NCBI RefSeq assembly: GCF_000702665.1
Contig: NZ_JNJA01000011.1
Span: 62,001 to 126,000 of the forward strand
Source of the DNA: Solidesulfovibrio alcoholivorans DSM 5433
Lineage (GTDB): Bacteria; Desulfobacterota; Desulfovibrionia; Desulfovibrionales; Desulfovibrionaceae
DNA: 64,000 nt
Direction of reading: 5' to 3'
The position numbers and the translations under genes were made by a program. The notes under the pieces were generated by a model. It saw only the letters and a list, made by a program, of their open reading frames with translations. It searched no databases and was not told where the DNA came from. Positions 53,728-62,400 of this stretch are shown here, in pieces (the first letter of the stretch is position 1; each line of letters starts with the position of its first letter).

Positions 53728-54042
53728 ATGAAAAAGATTTTTATTTCCATCACATTAGCGTGTGCCCTGATTGCCTTTTCCGTTAATGCGGGAATGGCGA
53801 ACGTTGCCGCAAATGGAGCGACCATTGTCAAAACCGGCGTCGTGGGAACCTATACATATGTCGTTTTTACCCTTTCGGGTTCCTCTACCGAAATATGGAT
53901 GACCATTCCGTCGGGTGATTCTTTTAACCCCATGCTGGCCACGGCCTTGTCCGCTCAGAGTTCCGGGAGAAGCGTGCGTCTTGTTGCATCCTCTACGTTT
54001 GCCAATTGGCAGCCCCTGTTAGGTATCATGATGGAAAACTGA
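53728..54042 (+). CDS. Small secreted protein, unknown
   Basis: This 104-residue protein has a clear signal peptide (MKKIFISITLACALIAF, cleavage probably after about residue 24 at NAGMA) and a small, beta-rich, charge-poor mature part (GTYTYVVFTLSGSSTEIWM). It is preceded by CTGGAGGGG, a strong ribosome site 4-5 bp before ATG. No family is recognised. It is an isolated gene between IS remnants. Confidence 0.65.
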   Translation: MKKIFISITLACALIAFSVNAGMANVAANGATIVKTGVVGTYTYVVFTLSGSSTEIWMTIPSGDSFNPMLATALSAQSSGRSVRLVASSTFANWQPLLGIMMEN

Positions 54043-54139
54043 TTGTTGGTCAACTGCGGTGAACGCACTTGCTTGAGGGACCAATGTTTTAAAAGATGTT
54101 TTGGCTGTCGTGTGAAGTCTATTTGTAAGCGTTTAAAGT

Positions 54140-55545
54140 GGCCCTTCGCCTTCTGAGTTTTCTGTCATGGGAAGCCCCACAGGGGGACGAGCATGACAGT
54201 ATCAGCAACAGAGCCGCTTACCAAGAATACAGCGTATTGGGCTGGCATATCACGGTTTGCAACGCAGGGGGCATGCTGTCGGCAGCATGCCCTTTCCCAG
54301 AGGTCGCGGAACTATTGGCGGACGCGGCTGACAAAAGCCAGCGGGAAGGATGCTGCGCAATCCGTCACCATCGTTCCAGTGGCACTGCCTGCACCGCCCC
54401 AGGGGGTCATTGCAACACCGAAACCGATCCTGGTGCATGGGGGTGACAACTTCCGGATTGAGATACGGGGCAACTTTTCCGTGGCGGTATTTGAGAAACT
54501 CATTCGCACGCTGGCGCGCCTATAATGTTTCCGGTAAACGACGGCCGGGGTTCCCCAGCCCTGGGGGCCACGGACATGTGCAAGGCCATCGATGGCTTGT
54601 CCCTCCGGGGCTGGCAGCAGTTGTAACTTGATCCGTTCGCCGGCCACATGTTTGGCTTTTGCAAGAGCATCCGGTTCCAGAACCTGATCATCTCCGGGCC
54701 GAAGTCCGAGAAAAAGCCCCGCATCGGCCAGGAGCAGCAGCTTTCTCTGTTCGACGAAGCCGAACAGACCGTGGAGGAGCGCAACCGCAGAATTTCGAGG
54801 AGGCCTGCACTCCGGCCCACACCCGCGGCGAACGCGATCGCCGACCCATTCCCGCTGATCTGCCCAGGATTCCGGTCGTCCACGACCTGCCCTTGCGGCG
54901 CGGTCCTGGTGCGCATCGGCGAGGAAGTCAGCGAGAAGCTCGACATTGTGCCTGCCAAAATCCAGGTCGTCCGCCACATCCGGCCCCAGTAAGCCTGACA
55001 GACCTGCGAAGGCGCGGAAGACCACGAGCTGACGGTGAAAACCGGGTTCATGCCGCCCTGGATCTGAGCGGCAAGCTCTACGACGTGGAGCGCCAAGCCA
55101 AAAAGCAAAAGCCTCGCCGCCCTGCGGGCGAAAAAGTCCAGGCCGATCCTGGAAAGCTTAAGGTGCTGCTCGATGCCCGCGTCGCCAGCACGCCGCCTAA
55201 GAGTCTGCTTGGCAAAACCCTTAACTCTGCCCTCAAGCAGTGGGACCGGTTGGTCGTCTATCTTGAGGATGGCCGGCTGAGACCGGATACCAATCTTGCC
55301 GAAGACGCCATCCGTCCCTTTGCCGTGGGTCGCAAGAACTGGCTCTTTTCCTGCCACCCGCGCGGCGCCGACGTCTCGGCCACCATTTCCTCCCTCATCG
55401 AGTCAGCCAAGGCAAATGGCCTGGAGTCGTACCGCGATCTGTGGCACCTCTTTGAGCTTTTGGCGGCCGCAACCACCGATACCCAACGCAAGGCGCTCCT
55501 AGCCCAATATCTCGATCCCTGTTCCATAATCATCTCTGCCTGAGC
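54140..55545 (+). pseudogene. IS66-family element (tnpA-tnpB-tnpC), decayed
   Basis: A tnpA-like orf lies at 54193-54525 (110 residues, RNYWRTRL, a helix-turn-helix start, and a C-terminal IEIRGNFSVAVFEKLIRTL). A tnpB scrap follows (ALGATDMCKAIDGLSL, then LDPFAGHMFGFCKS), broken by a stop. The tnpC parts (QEQQLSLFDEAE; CGAVLVRIGEEVSEKLD) are in one frame to 54992, and the C-terminus (LEDGRLRPDTNLAEDAIRPF, GRKNWLFS, ESAKANGLE) is in another up to 55543. The middle DDE region of tnpC is deleted. Confidence 0.75.
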
Positions 55546-56067
55546 TCCTGCAGCGTTCCTCTCGACCTGACAAGATGCGCCATATTAGGCGTTTACGTTT
55601 ATTTAATGCAGCACCGCATGATTTTTCTCTGGGCAACGGACGTTTTTTCAAGTATAATAATTTTTAAAAGATCAGGTACTCCAATCTTAGGAAGGCTTCT
55701 CTTCTTGATTCCAACAGATACGCCGCGACCTCTGCCGTGTGATCCGAAAGGGTTCGACCGTTTCGGCAAATTTGGCTTTGGTGTTCAATTCATCAAATGG
55801 TCCGCAAGGCAGAATGCAGGAAGTTTTTATCCTTGGGTCGTTGTCCACTTCGAAGGATCGTCGTCATGCCACCGATTGTGTCGGCAGTATGATGATTTTG
55901 TTGCGGTAAGAGTATGCAATATAGAGCTAAGCATGCAACATGCTTCAGGCTTTGCTTGTTGCAATACTTGAACTAATGTTGAGCAATTGCGTGATGTCGT
56001 CAGCTGTGTAGCAAGTTTCCTGATTTTTGTGCTCTTTTATTGTAACGGATAATCATGTAAGGGATTT
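55546..56067. other. Gene-free region with repeated protein-end fragment
   Basis: Apart from the repeat at 55708-55780, this 520-bp stretch shows no convincing gene. A 121-residue open frame at 55606-55971 overlaps the repeat in antisense and is not credible. Confidence 0.4.
55708..55780 (-). repeat. Copy A of a 73-bp repeat, frameshifted protein end
   Basis: It is about 78% like 58171-58244 by eye. On the minus strand it encodes AETVEPFRIT, then after a one-base frameshift AEVAAYLLES, matching the intact copy B. It is a gene relic of unknown family. Confidence 0.55.
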
Positions 56068-57435
56068 ATGATGAGCAACCATAATGATGTTATCCCCGCG
56101 CGAAACAATGAAGAGTGGGAAAGTGCAAAGCAGCAAGAATATTCTTTTTGGAATGAATGGTTTAAAACGCGTGGGTTGGAATGGCCTGAGAAGTACCTTG
56201 AAAGAATGGATCCCGACACCATATTCCCTCAAAATTTAGTAAATTTGCTTCCTTCAAATACCAAATCGATCGATGTCCTTGATGTAAATGCCGGCCCTTT
56301 GACGGTATTAGGAAAGAAAAGCGACGGCAAAGATATTTGTATTACTGCAACAGATAGTTATGCTGATATATATGATGAAATAATTGCTAAGTATGGTGTC
56401 ACCCCTCTTGTTAGAACACTAAAAGTTGATCCAGAAGAAGTGGCGGAGTATTTCAAAGATAAGCAGTTCGATTTAATATATACGAGAACTGCTTTGGATT
56501 GCTGTTATGACCCTGTTGCAACATTGGGAGCATTTTGTAAAATTTTAAAGGTACATGGTGTGATAATTGTTTATACATTCTTGAATGATCTTTCAAAGAA
56601 TATCTTTACGAGTAAGCCTCGGTTTGCTTTTAATTACGATGACAAAGGAATTTATTTTATAGATGGCGATAAAAAAAAATATATTGAAGATTTTTTGCCT
56701 AGTAATGTGATTTTTGAATATGAAATTACGGGGGAAGATAAGAAGGCCCTACAATTATCCATACGTTACCGTCCAAAAATTGAGGCTATCCAGGGCTATG
56801 ATAAATATATCTCTTTAGGTAACAATTGTGAAGTCTCGTTCCAGATCCGCAGGCTTCTTGGCTGGGATGTCGCTTATTATTTTAATTGGCTTATTACACC
56901 TTTGGATTCATTGATACGTATTATTTCTAATGATTTTTCTGATAGCCTTAAAATCGAAAAATTACGTCTTGATTTTTCTTCCGAGATGGTTGTCGATACC
57001 ATGTATAACATTTCTTATCATTTTCCATTTCAGCATATATCTTTTGATGGTTCGATACAAAAGTTTCTTGACCATGTTCATCGTGAACTCCAATCAAAAA
57101 TGAACTATTTAAGGAATAGGTTCTATCAAATTTGCAATTCCGAACATAATGTGCTTTATATCATTAAGGCCGATGACAGTGATGCTAAAGCGAAAATTAT
57201 TAATTTTCAGGCAATGTTAAAAAAGAAATTCCCTGCTCATAAATTTGACATTCTTGTTATTATGCGAGATGATGCTTTTGAAAATAAAGGCGACTGGAAT
57301 ATCCCGGGGATATTTAATCGATACGTTTCTTTTTTTGCACCATGCGATCAAGCAGACAAAGCAGATGAGAAGAATTGGGATTCCCTCTTTCAAGAATTTT
57401 CTCTAAAACCTGGTGCTATGAAATCTGCTTTATAG
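56068..57435 (+). CDS. SAM-methyltransferase-like domain fused to DUF1796 (papain-like) domain
   Basis: This 455-residue AT-rich protein has an N-terminal methyltransferase-like domain (VLDVNAGPLTVLG near residue 70, FDLIYTRTALDCCYDP, LKVHGVIIVY). From about residue 248 a DUF1796 putative cysteine-peptidase-like domain follows (YISLGNNCEVSFQIRRL with the conserved Cys; YFNWLITPLDSL). DUF1796 often occurs in polysaccharide loci; its activity is unproven. The gene is followed after 11 bp by a sulfotransferase. The fused protein may modify a glycan. Confidence 0.65.
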   Translation: MMSNHNDVIPARNNEEWESAKQQEYSFWNEWFKTRGLEWPEKYLERMDPDTIFPQNLVNLLPSNTKSIDVLDVNAGPLTVLGKKSDGKDICITATDSYADIYDEIIAKYGVTPLVRTLKVDPEEVAEYFKDKQFDLIYTRTALDCCYDPVATLGAFCKILKVHGVIIVYTFLNDLSKNIFTSKPRFAFNYDDKGIYFIDGDKKKYIEDFLPSNVIFEYEITGEDKKALQLSIRYRPKIEAIQGYDKYISLGNNCEVSFQIRRLLGWDVAYYFNWLITPLDSLIRIISNDFSDSLKIEKLRLDFSSEMVVDTMYNISYHFPFQHISFDGSIQKFLDHVHRELQSKMNYLRNRFYQICNSEHNVLYIIKADDSDAKAKIINFQAMLKKKFPAHKFDILVIMRDDAFENKGDWNIPGIFNRYVSFFAPCDQADKADEKNWDSLFQEFSLKPGAMKSAL

Positions 57436-57446
57436 CGAGTATTGGT

Positions 57447-58151
57447 ATGATATCGAAGGATGCAATTTCGGCTATTATGCCGTTGGCTGAGTTTAATTAT
57501 GGCGTGAATATTTCTCAAGACCACAGTTTTTTGTATTTTGAGAATCCTAAATGTGCATGTGGCACGATTAAAGCTTCATTGCAGATGCATGTTGCAAACG
57601 CAAAGGGAGAAACCTTGGCGTTCGATAGTACCAAGCGTCTTCATGACAAATCTCAATCTCTTTTGAAAAGCCCTGACGAAATACCTCATGGTTTATTTCA
57701 AGAAATGTTACAATCGAATTCTGTTTTTATCTTTTCGTTTGTTCGGAATCCATATCAAAGAGCGTTATCCTGCTATTTAGATAAAATGCAAGACCCTTGG
57801 TATTGTGCTAAGCTTGGTCTTTCGCATTTCAATGGCATGCCACCTTTTGTGGAGTTTCTTAAAGCAATTCAAAGGCAGCATATTTATGAGATGGACCCAC
57901 ACTGGAGAGTACAAACATATCAAATATTTTATAATTTTATTAATTATGATTTCATAGGTCGTTTTGAAAAACTGGCGGAAGATTTGCCGCATGTTTTAAA
58001 AAAAATATTTCGCGAAGTTTCTTTTGGGACTCTTCCTCATTTTGGAAAGGGATCCACTAAACAACATACTCAATATTTTACTGCTGAAGCCGTTAAATGC
58101 ATTCAAGACATATACATGGAAGATTTTATCAATTTTAACTACCCGCTATAG
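57447..58151 (+). CDS. Carbohydrate sulfotransferase family protein
   Basis: This 234-residue protein starts at the ATG at 57447. It has the PAPS 5'-phosphosulfate loop YFENPKCACGTIKASL and the 3'-phosphate motif FSFVRNPYQRALSCYL, as in the Sulfotransfer_2 family. It would transfer sulfate from PAPS to a sugar. The APS kinase at 41114 can supply PAPS. It is AT-rich like its upstream neighbour and probably came with it. Confidence 0.85.
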   Translation: MISKDAISAIMPLAEFNYGVNISQDHSFLYFENPKCACGTIKASLQMHVANAKGETLAFDSTKRLHDKSQSLLKSPDEIPHGLFQEMLQSNSVFIFSFVRNPYQRALSCYLDKMQDPWYCAKLGLSHFNGMPPFVEFLKAIQRQHIYEMDPHWRVQTYQIFYNFINYDFIGRFEKLAEDLPHVLKKIFREVSFGTLPHFGKGSTKQHTQYFTAEAVKCIQDIYMEDFINFNYPL

Positions 58152-58840
58152 TACTCCTCCCTTTATTCTAATTCCAAAAGATATGCTGCGATCTCTGGCG
58201 GTGTGATCCGAAATGATTCGATTGTTCCGGGAATTTGGCCTTTGCTACTCAATGCAACCGGCGCCCTAGGGGACGGACTCCCGAAAGACGCGACATTTTG
58301 TCATCTTCTCAACGTCAAACAAGCTCCCGCGTCGCCTATGGCCGCTGCTTCCACCGGATAAAGTTTCCAGTGTTGCGAAAACGGCTGTATCTGTTTCCTG
58401 GATTTTTCGACAACTTACCACCAAGTTATCTTCCTCGATACGTCGCTGTCGAGTTTTGCGGCACTGTTCTTGACGGAAAGAAAATTAACAAATGATAGCT
58501 GAGCAATGTTAAGATGTGACTGGAGTTATCGATTGAGTTTTCACGATATGTATGTTGCTAAATTATAAAAATCGATACAGCCTTCTGAGTTGTCGCGTTT
58601 GTGTATAAGATTGCTTTGGTGCTGTGAATTTATATATTTTCTCCCTTGTAAATGTGTTGTTATAATGTAATTTGCCTTGATATGTTAAAGACCTTAAACT
58701 GGTAAGTCGCTACAGGATTGGTTCTCTTTGTCAAAAAGTACTTCCATTCGCGATATTCGGCTTGCCTGCTGGCAAGACACTCAACCCGAAACCCAGGGCC
58801 GATGCGGCAAGGTGTACGCCGTACCTTTTCAGGGATAAGC
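58152..58840. other. Gene-free AT-rich region
   Basis: It contains repeat copy B at its left end. An 86-residue open frame at 58235-58495 has no ribosome site or recognisable motif. The rest (58500-58700) is AT-rich and stop-dense in all frames. Confidence 0.4.
58171..58244 (-). repeat. Copy B of the 73-bp repeat, intact protein end
   Basis: On the minus strand it encodes GTIESFRITPPEIAAYLLEL, then Glu and a stop. This looks like the last 25 residues of a protein whose remainder is missing. Copy A is at 55708. Confidence 0.55.
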
Positions 58841-58849
58841 AAAAGGTAC

Positions 58850-59728
58850 GCGCTCACGGGATAACAGCATCTGAATCTAATCCAGGTTCGGAGACCGAGA
58901 TTGAAAAGCGGTCGGCATCGCACCGACCGCACCGGGAAGGTGCGCCTTGCCTGAATTCTGCATGTCTGGCACAAACTGCGGATGCGTTCGACCCGGTCGC
59001 TACATTCACCGGCCGTACCGAGACTTTTCTTGCGCCAGAGCACCCCGAAGCGCAACGTCGCACTCCGTGAGGTTGTTCTTCGGCTTAACGCCGGATTCCT
59101 GGAGGAATAACCACGAATGCTCCCTCTCATGTCCCAGGCGACGGACCAACGCGCTCCTCGCGACCTTGGCGATGTCATCGTAATGTGACTTGATGGCTTG
59201 AGTGACCCGATGAATGATTTTCTGCATACCGCCCTGGCTGATGGGCAGGCCAAAGACGGACATGAGGTCGTCGTACACAGCGCGACGCCTGTCCCTATGG
59301 ATGCCGCGAAGCTCGGCGATGTTGGCCGAAAGCCGTGGTCCAAAGCCCGTGCGTTTCTCTGGCGGGACCAGAGCCCTGACCAACCGGCCGTACCGAGCGC
59401 AACAGCCTCGGTAAAGGGTGATGTGTTCTCCATCGAGCCTGGCTTCGGGAATCTCGATGTGTTGATGGATGCGGGAGGGCTCGGGGGCAATCAGGTCGTG
59501 GCGGCCACATGCACACGGACCGGGATGGAGTTCTGTCATTTCAGTGGGCTGTAGACACAGCGGACGGACGACGTTGCGTTTCTCGCGAGGTTCAGCTCTT
59601 TGGGGCTTCGCTGGCCTACGGGTGAATGGGCTCTCGGATGTCGGATGCTTGCTGGAATTAGCGAGCGGAATTCTGGTTGAGCTTGGCCTGGAGTGCTTCA
59701 ATTTGGCAGAGGCCATGGCGTAATTCAT
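58850..59728 (-). pseudogene. IS66-like transposase, internally deleted and frameshifted
   Basis: The 240-residue frame 59006-59728 carries a zinc-finger-like start (CACGRHDL; YRGCCARYGRLV) and the N-terminal part of an IS66-type TnpC (GFGPRLSANIAELRGIH, SVFGLPISQGGMQKII). It then jumps to ESGVKPKNNLTE near the C-terminus. The end (FGVLWRKKSLGT, VERIRSLCQTCRIQ) is in another frame. The catalytic middle is missing. It is a different IS66 subgroup from the copy at 54140. Confidence 0.7.
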
Positions 59729-59910
59729 TTGAAAAAAATGAGCATTTCATAGAAAATATCCAGAAGGTGCACAGTTGTTTGAAATTCCTTCGATTATTCA
59801 CGCTGCTCGCCACGCTACATTTGCCCGACATCATGAAGTAAAAGGCGTATTGTCGCACGAATGGTCTGAAGCTTACGAAATCTGCAGTCTGTTTTTGAAA
59901 AGGAAGAATT

Positions 59911-60777
59911 ATGAATAGATGTACGCGATTTTTTCCTGGTGCCGATGGGAGTGCTACTGTCGGGGCAATCCCCTGCTATTTTATTTTTTTGATTTTATTT
60001 AATATCTCTGTGGTTTTTTGGAGTGTTGCCCCCCCAGTTTTCGCCGAAAATGTTTCTTTATCCTGTAACAAGATGACATATGGGCGTTGTTTAAATATCC
60101 TTACCGAACTATTTCATGTTTCGTTTGTTGTCCCAGAATCACTCTCATCAAAGATGATAGATGTCTCGGTTAATGCCCCTGACGCCCTTGCTGCGGTCAA
60201 ACAGGTTACGGAGGCTCTGGGCATTCCGAATTTCGCCGTCCTTGCGGATGCGACGACGGGCGGGATCACCGTCAGCTTTCCCGGCATGGTCGAAACTCCC
60301 GCACCCAAGGCGCCACAGGCAGACGCCGTTCAGGGAAAAACCGAAACGCCTCCTGGCGCGTCCAGTGATGATACGCCTCTTTTCGAGGGAGGGCCTACGC
60401 CTCGCCAACTCGACCATGCGGCTGCGGTCCAGGCCTTGCAACCTGTGGACCCGGATGCCCCCTTGGGGCTGGGCGAGATCGACGGCGAACCCTTGACGCT
60501 GCGAAAATTGGAAGAAATTCAAAAGAAAGCCGGTCCGTTACCGAAAGTCGTCTCGACGCCTGACATGAATATCACGACCGAGGAACTTGAGAAAACTTTG
60601 GAGCGCAACAAACCAAAGCCGACGGACTATCAAATCGTGCCGGAGATTTCCGATGCCGACAAGGACAAGCCGACTTTCGAGCAGCTCAAGAAAAATAACG
60701 AGTCGGGACGCAAGGCCATTGAGGATACCAAAAGACTGACACCGCAGCAGGTCATAGAACAGAGCAATATGAAATAA
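59911..60777 (+). CDS. Exported protein with STN-like domain, unknown
   Basis: This 288-residue protein starts at the ATG at 59911 behind AAGGAAG. A hydrophobic segment (about 22-46) ending in FAEN is a signal peptide or anchor. Residues 50-130 resemble the secretin/TonB short N-terminal (STN) domain: a beta-alpha fold with RCLNILTELFHVSFVV and AAVKQVTEALGI, then GGITVSF. The rest is Pro/Asp/Lys-rich and probably disordered. Resemblance is by pattern only. No secretin gene is nearby. Confidence 0.55.
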   Translation: MNRCTRFFPGADGSATVGAIPCYFIFLILFNISVVFWSVAPPVFAENVSLSCNKMTYGRCLNILTELFHVSFVVPESLSSKMIDVSVNAPDALAAVKQVTEALGIPNFAVLADATTGGITVSFPGMVETPAPKAPQADAVQGKTETPPGASSDDTPLFEGGPTPRQLDHAAAVQALQPVDPDAPLGLGEIDGEPLTLRKLEEIQKKAGPLPKVVSTPDMNITTEELEKTLERNKPKPTDYQIVPEISDADKDKPTFEQLKKNNESGRKAIEDTKRLTPQQVIEQSNMK

Positions 60778-60885
60778 TATTGTCCTGATTCGCGCTTTTC
60801 ACTCGTTCGAGAGGTTTGTTTGGTGTGCACCCTTTTCAGATTCATTGTCCGAGAAGACCACGTCCGTTAACTAAGCGAGCTGATC

Positions 60886-62400
60886 ATGAATGAACTCATT
60901 ACGTCCATTGCACCAAAGCTGCTCGTAGCCAGTGACGATATGTCCGTTGCAGAGATGTTTTGCCGCGGCAGTTCCCTGATTATTCTCGGAGTGGAACTCG
61001 CAGATGGAGTGCCGCATCTCCGTTATCAGGAGCAATTGTTTCCATTGACGCCGACCGCTGAACAACCGGCCTTCCTGCATAGAATCCTGGGGTTGGCGGT
61101 TTTCAGCGACGCCGCACGCCCGCTGATGGAACAGGCGCGCGAGGCCGTGACCACGGCGATGCCGGGAGAGGAATTTCCGCTTTTCAGTCCAGCCGCGGAC
61201 CAGGGCGACGTCGCGCAAGCCTTCTCCGCCTGGCTCTTCAACATCCTGGATAAGCATGGCGCCGCGGCGGCCCGAAGGACGACCGGGTTGCAACGGGAAC
61301 TGGCCCTGTTGCGTTCCCAGTACGAAACGCTCCAGGACAGTTTTCAGGAAGTGGAGCGTTTCTTCCAACAATTGTTCGTGCAGCCGGTGGTCGCCTTCAC
61401 GAACCCGCCGAACGGGGCCGCGTTGTCCGCGCCCGCGCAGGTCCCCCTTGGGGGAGGGGTCACCCAGGAACTGCCGCTGCCCTCCCGCGGTCTGGCCGGC
61501 GTCGTCTTGCATGTCGCAAAGGTTTCCCCGAAAGCAAGCGGTACCCTCGGCGTCCATCTTTTTGCGCGCGAACTGTCCCGGGTCCTGGAATCCTGGCTTA
61601 TCCCCTTCGCGGCATTGCGCCCCGGCTGGGTGCCGCTGCTGCTCCATCGCGCCCTGGCCGGGCGTCCCGAACTGACGTTGCAGCTTGGCGTCACGTGGCA
61701 GCCCGACACCTCCAAGGCATCGCCGTCCCTGTCGCTTGGCGCCATGCATCCCACGGCCGCGGCCTGCGCGACCATCATCGGATCCGATGTCCAGCCCCGC
61801 AGGGGCCTGGCCCTGCGCCTGCTGACCTCCATGCCGGGGCAGCCCGTGCACGCGATGCCCGGGGCCATCTTTCCCACGCCTGTCGCCGCGGATCAGGACA
61901 TGGTGCTGCCTCGCTGGATCTTCGAACATGTCGAGGAAGTCTCGCCGCCCGTTGAAGGGCTCAACTGGAAAGTCGTCGATTATATCGCGGATGAGATGAA
62001 CCTGCTGCTCCACCCGCTGGAGGATCACCCCACGGTCGCCCGTCTTTCTTTCACCTGCCCGGCCGGCATCCGTGCCATCACCATGCAGGCCAAGACCTGC
62101 CACGCCAAGGGCCCGTCCATTGAATACGCCCTGGCGGTGCTGGATGCCGATCAGCCCTTTGAGCCGTATTTCTACGGGAATGTTCCAGCGGGCGATTCCT
62201 TCTCGGGTTGGCAAGTGGGCACGCCCATGGTTCCCCTCAATGTCAGCGTCAATTTCGGAGCGCCCACCTGGACTCCCCGGCATATCTATATGGGAACCCG
62301 GCTCGCCAAGGGGCAGACCAGCGACTACGCATGGGCGCGCATTCAGGGCATCGTGCTTTCCCCCCATGATTTGCGCTTGGCGACGGAGGCCAGGTCGTGA
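60886..62400 (+). CDS. Uncharacterised glycan-locus protein (possibly DUF6212)
   Basis: This 504-residue protein has a coiled-coil-like stretch near residues 125-165 (LQRELALLRSQYETLQDSF) and beta-rich domains on both sides, with no signal peptide or membrane helix. It is coupled to the glycosyltransferase by a GTGA overlap, so the two probably work together. I recall similar proteins being labelled DUF6212 in such loci, but cannot confirm. Function unknown. Confidence 0.55.
   Translation: MNELITSIAPKLLVASDDMSVAEMFCRGSSLIILGVELADGVPHLRYQEQLFPLTPTAEQPAFLHRILGLAVFSDAARPLMEQAREAVTTAMPGEEFPLFSPAADQGDVAQAFSAWLFNILDKHGAAAARRTTGLQRELALLRSQYETLQDSFQEVERFFQQLFVQPVVAFTNPPNGAALSAPAQVPLGGGVTQELPLPSRGLAGVVLHVAKVSPKASGTLGVHLFARELSRVLESWLIPFAALRPGWVPLLLHRALAGRPELTLQLGVTWQPDTSKASPSLSLGAMHPTAAACATIIGSDVQPRRGLALRLLTSMPGQPVHAMPGAIFPTPVAADQDMVLPRWIFEHVEEVSPPVEGLNWKVVDYIADEMNLLLHPLEDHPTVARLSFTCPAGIRAITMQAKTCHAKGPSIEYALAVLDADQPFEPYFYGNVPAGDSFSGWQVGTPMVPLNVSVNFGAPTWTPRHIYMGTRLAKGQTSDYAWARIQGIVLSPHDLRLATEARS

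Noticed and set aside
58235..58495. An 86-residue plus-strand open frame
   Set aside because: It has no ribosome site, no motif and lies in debris.
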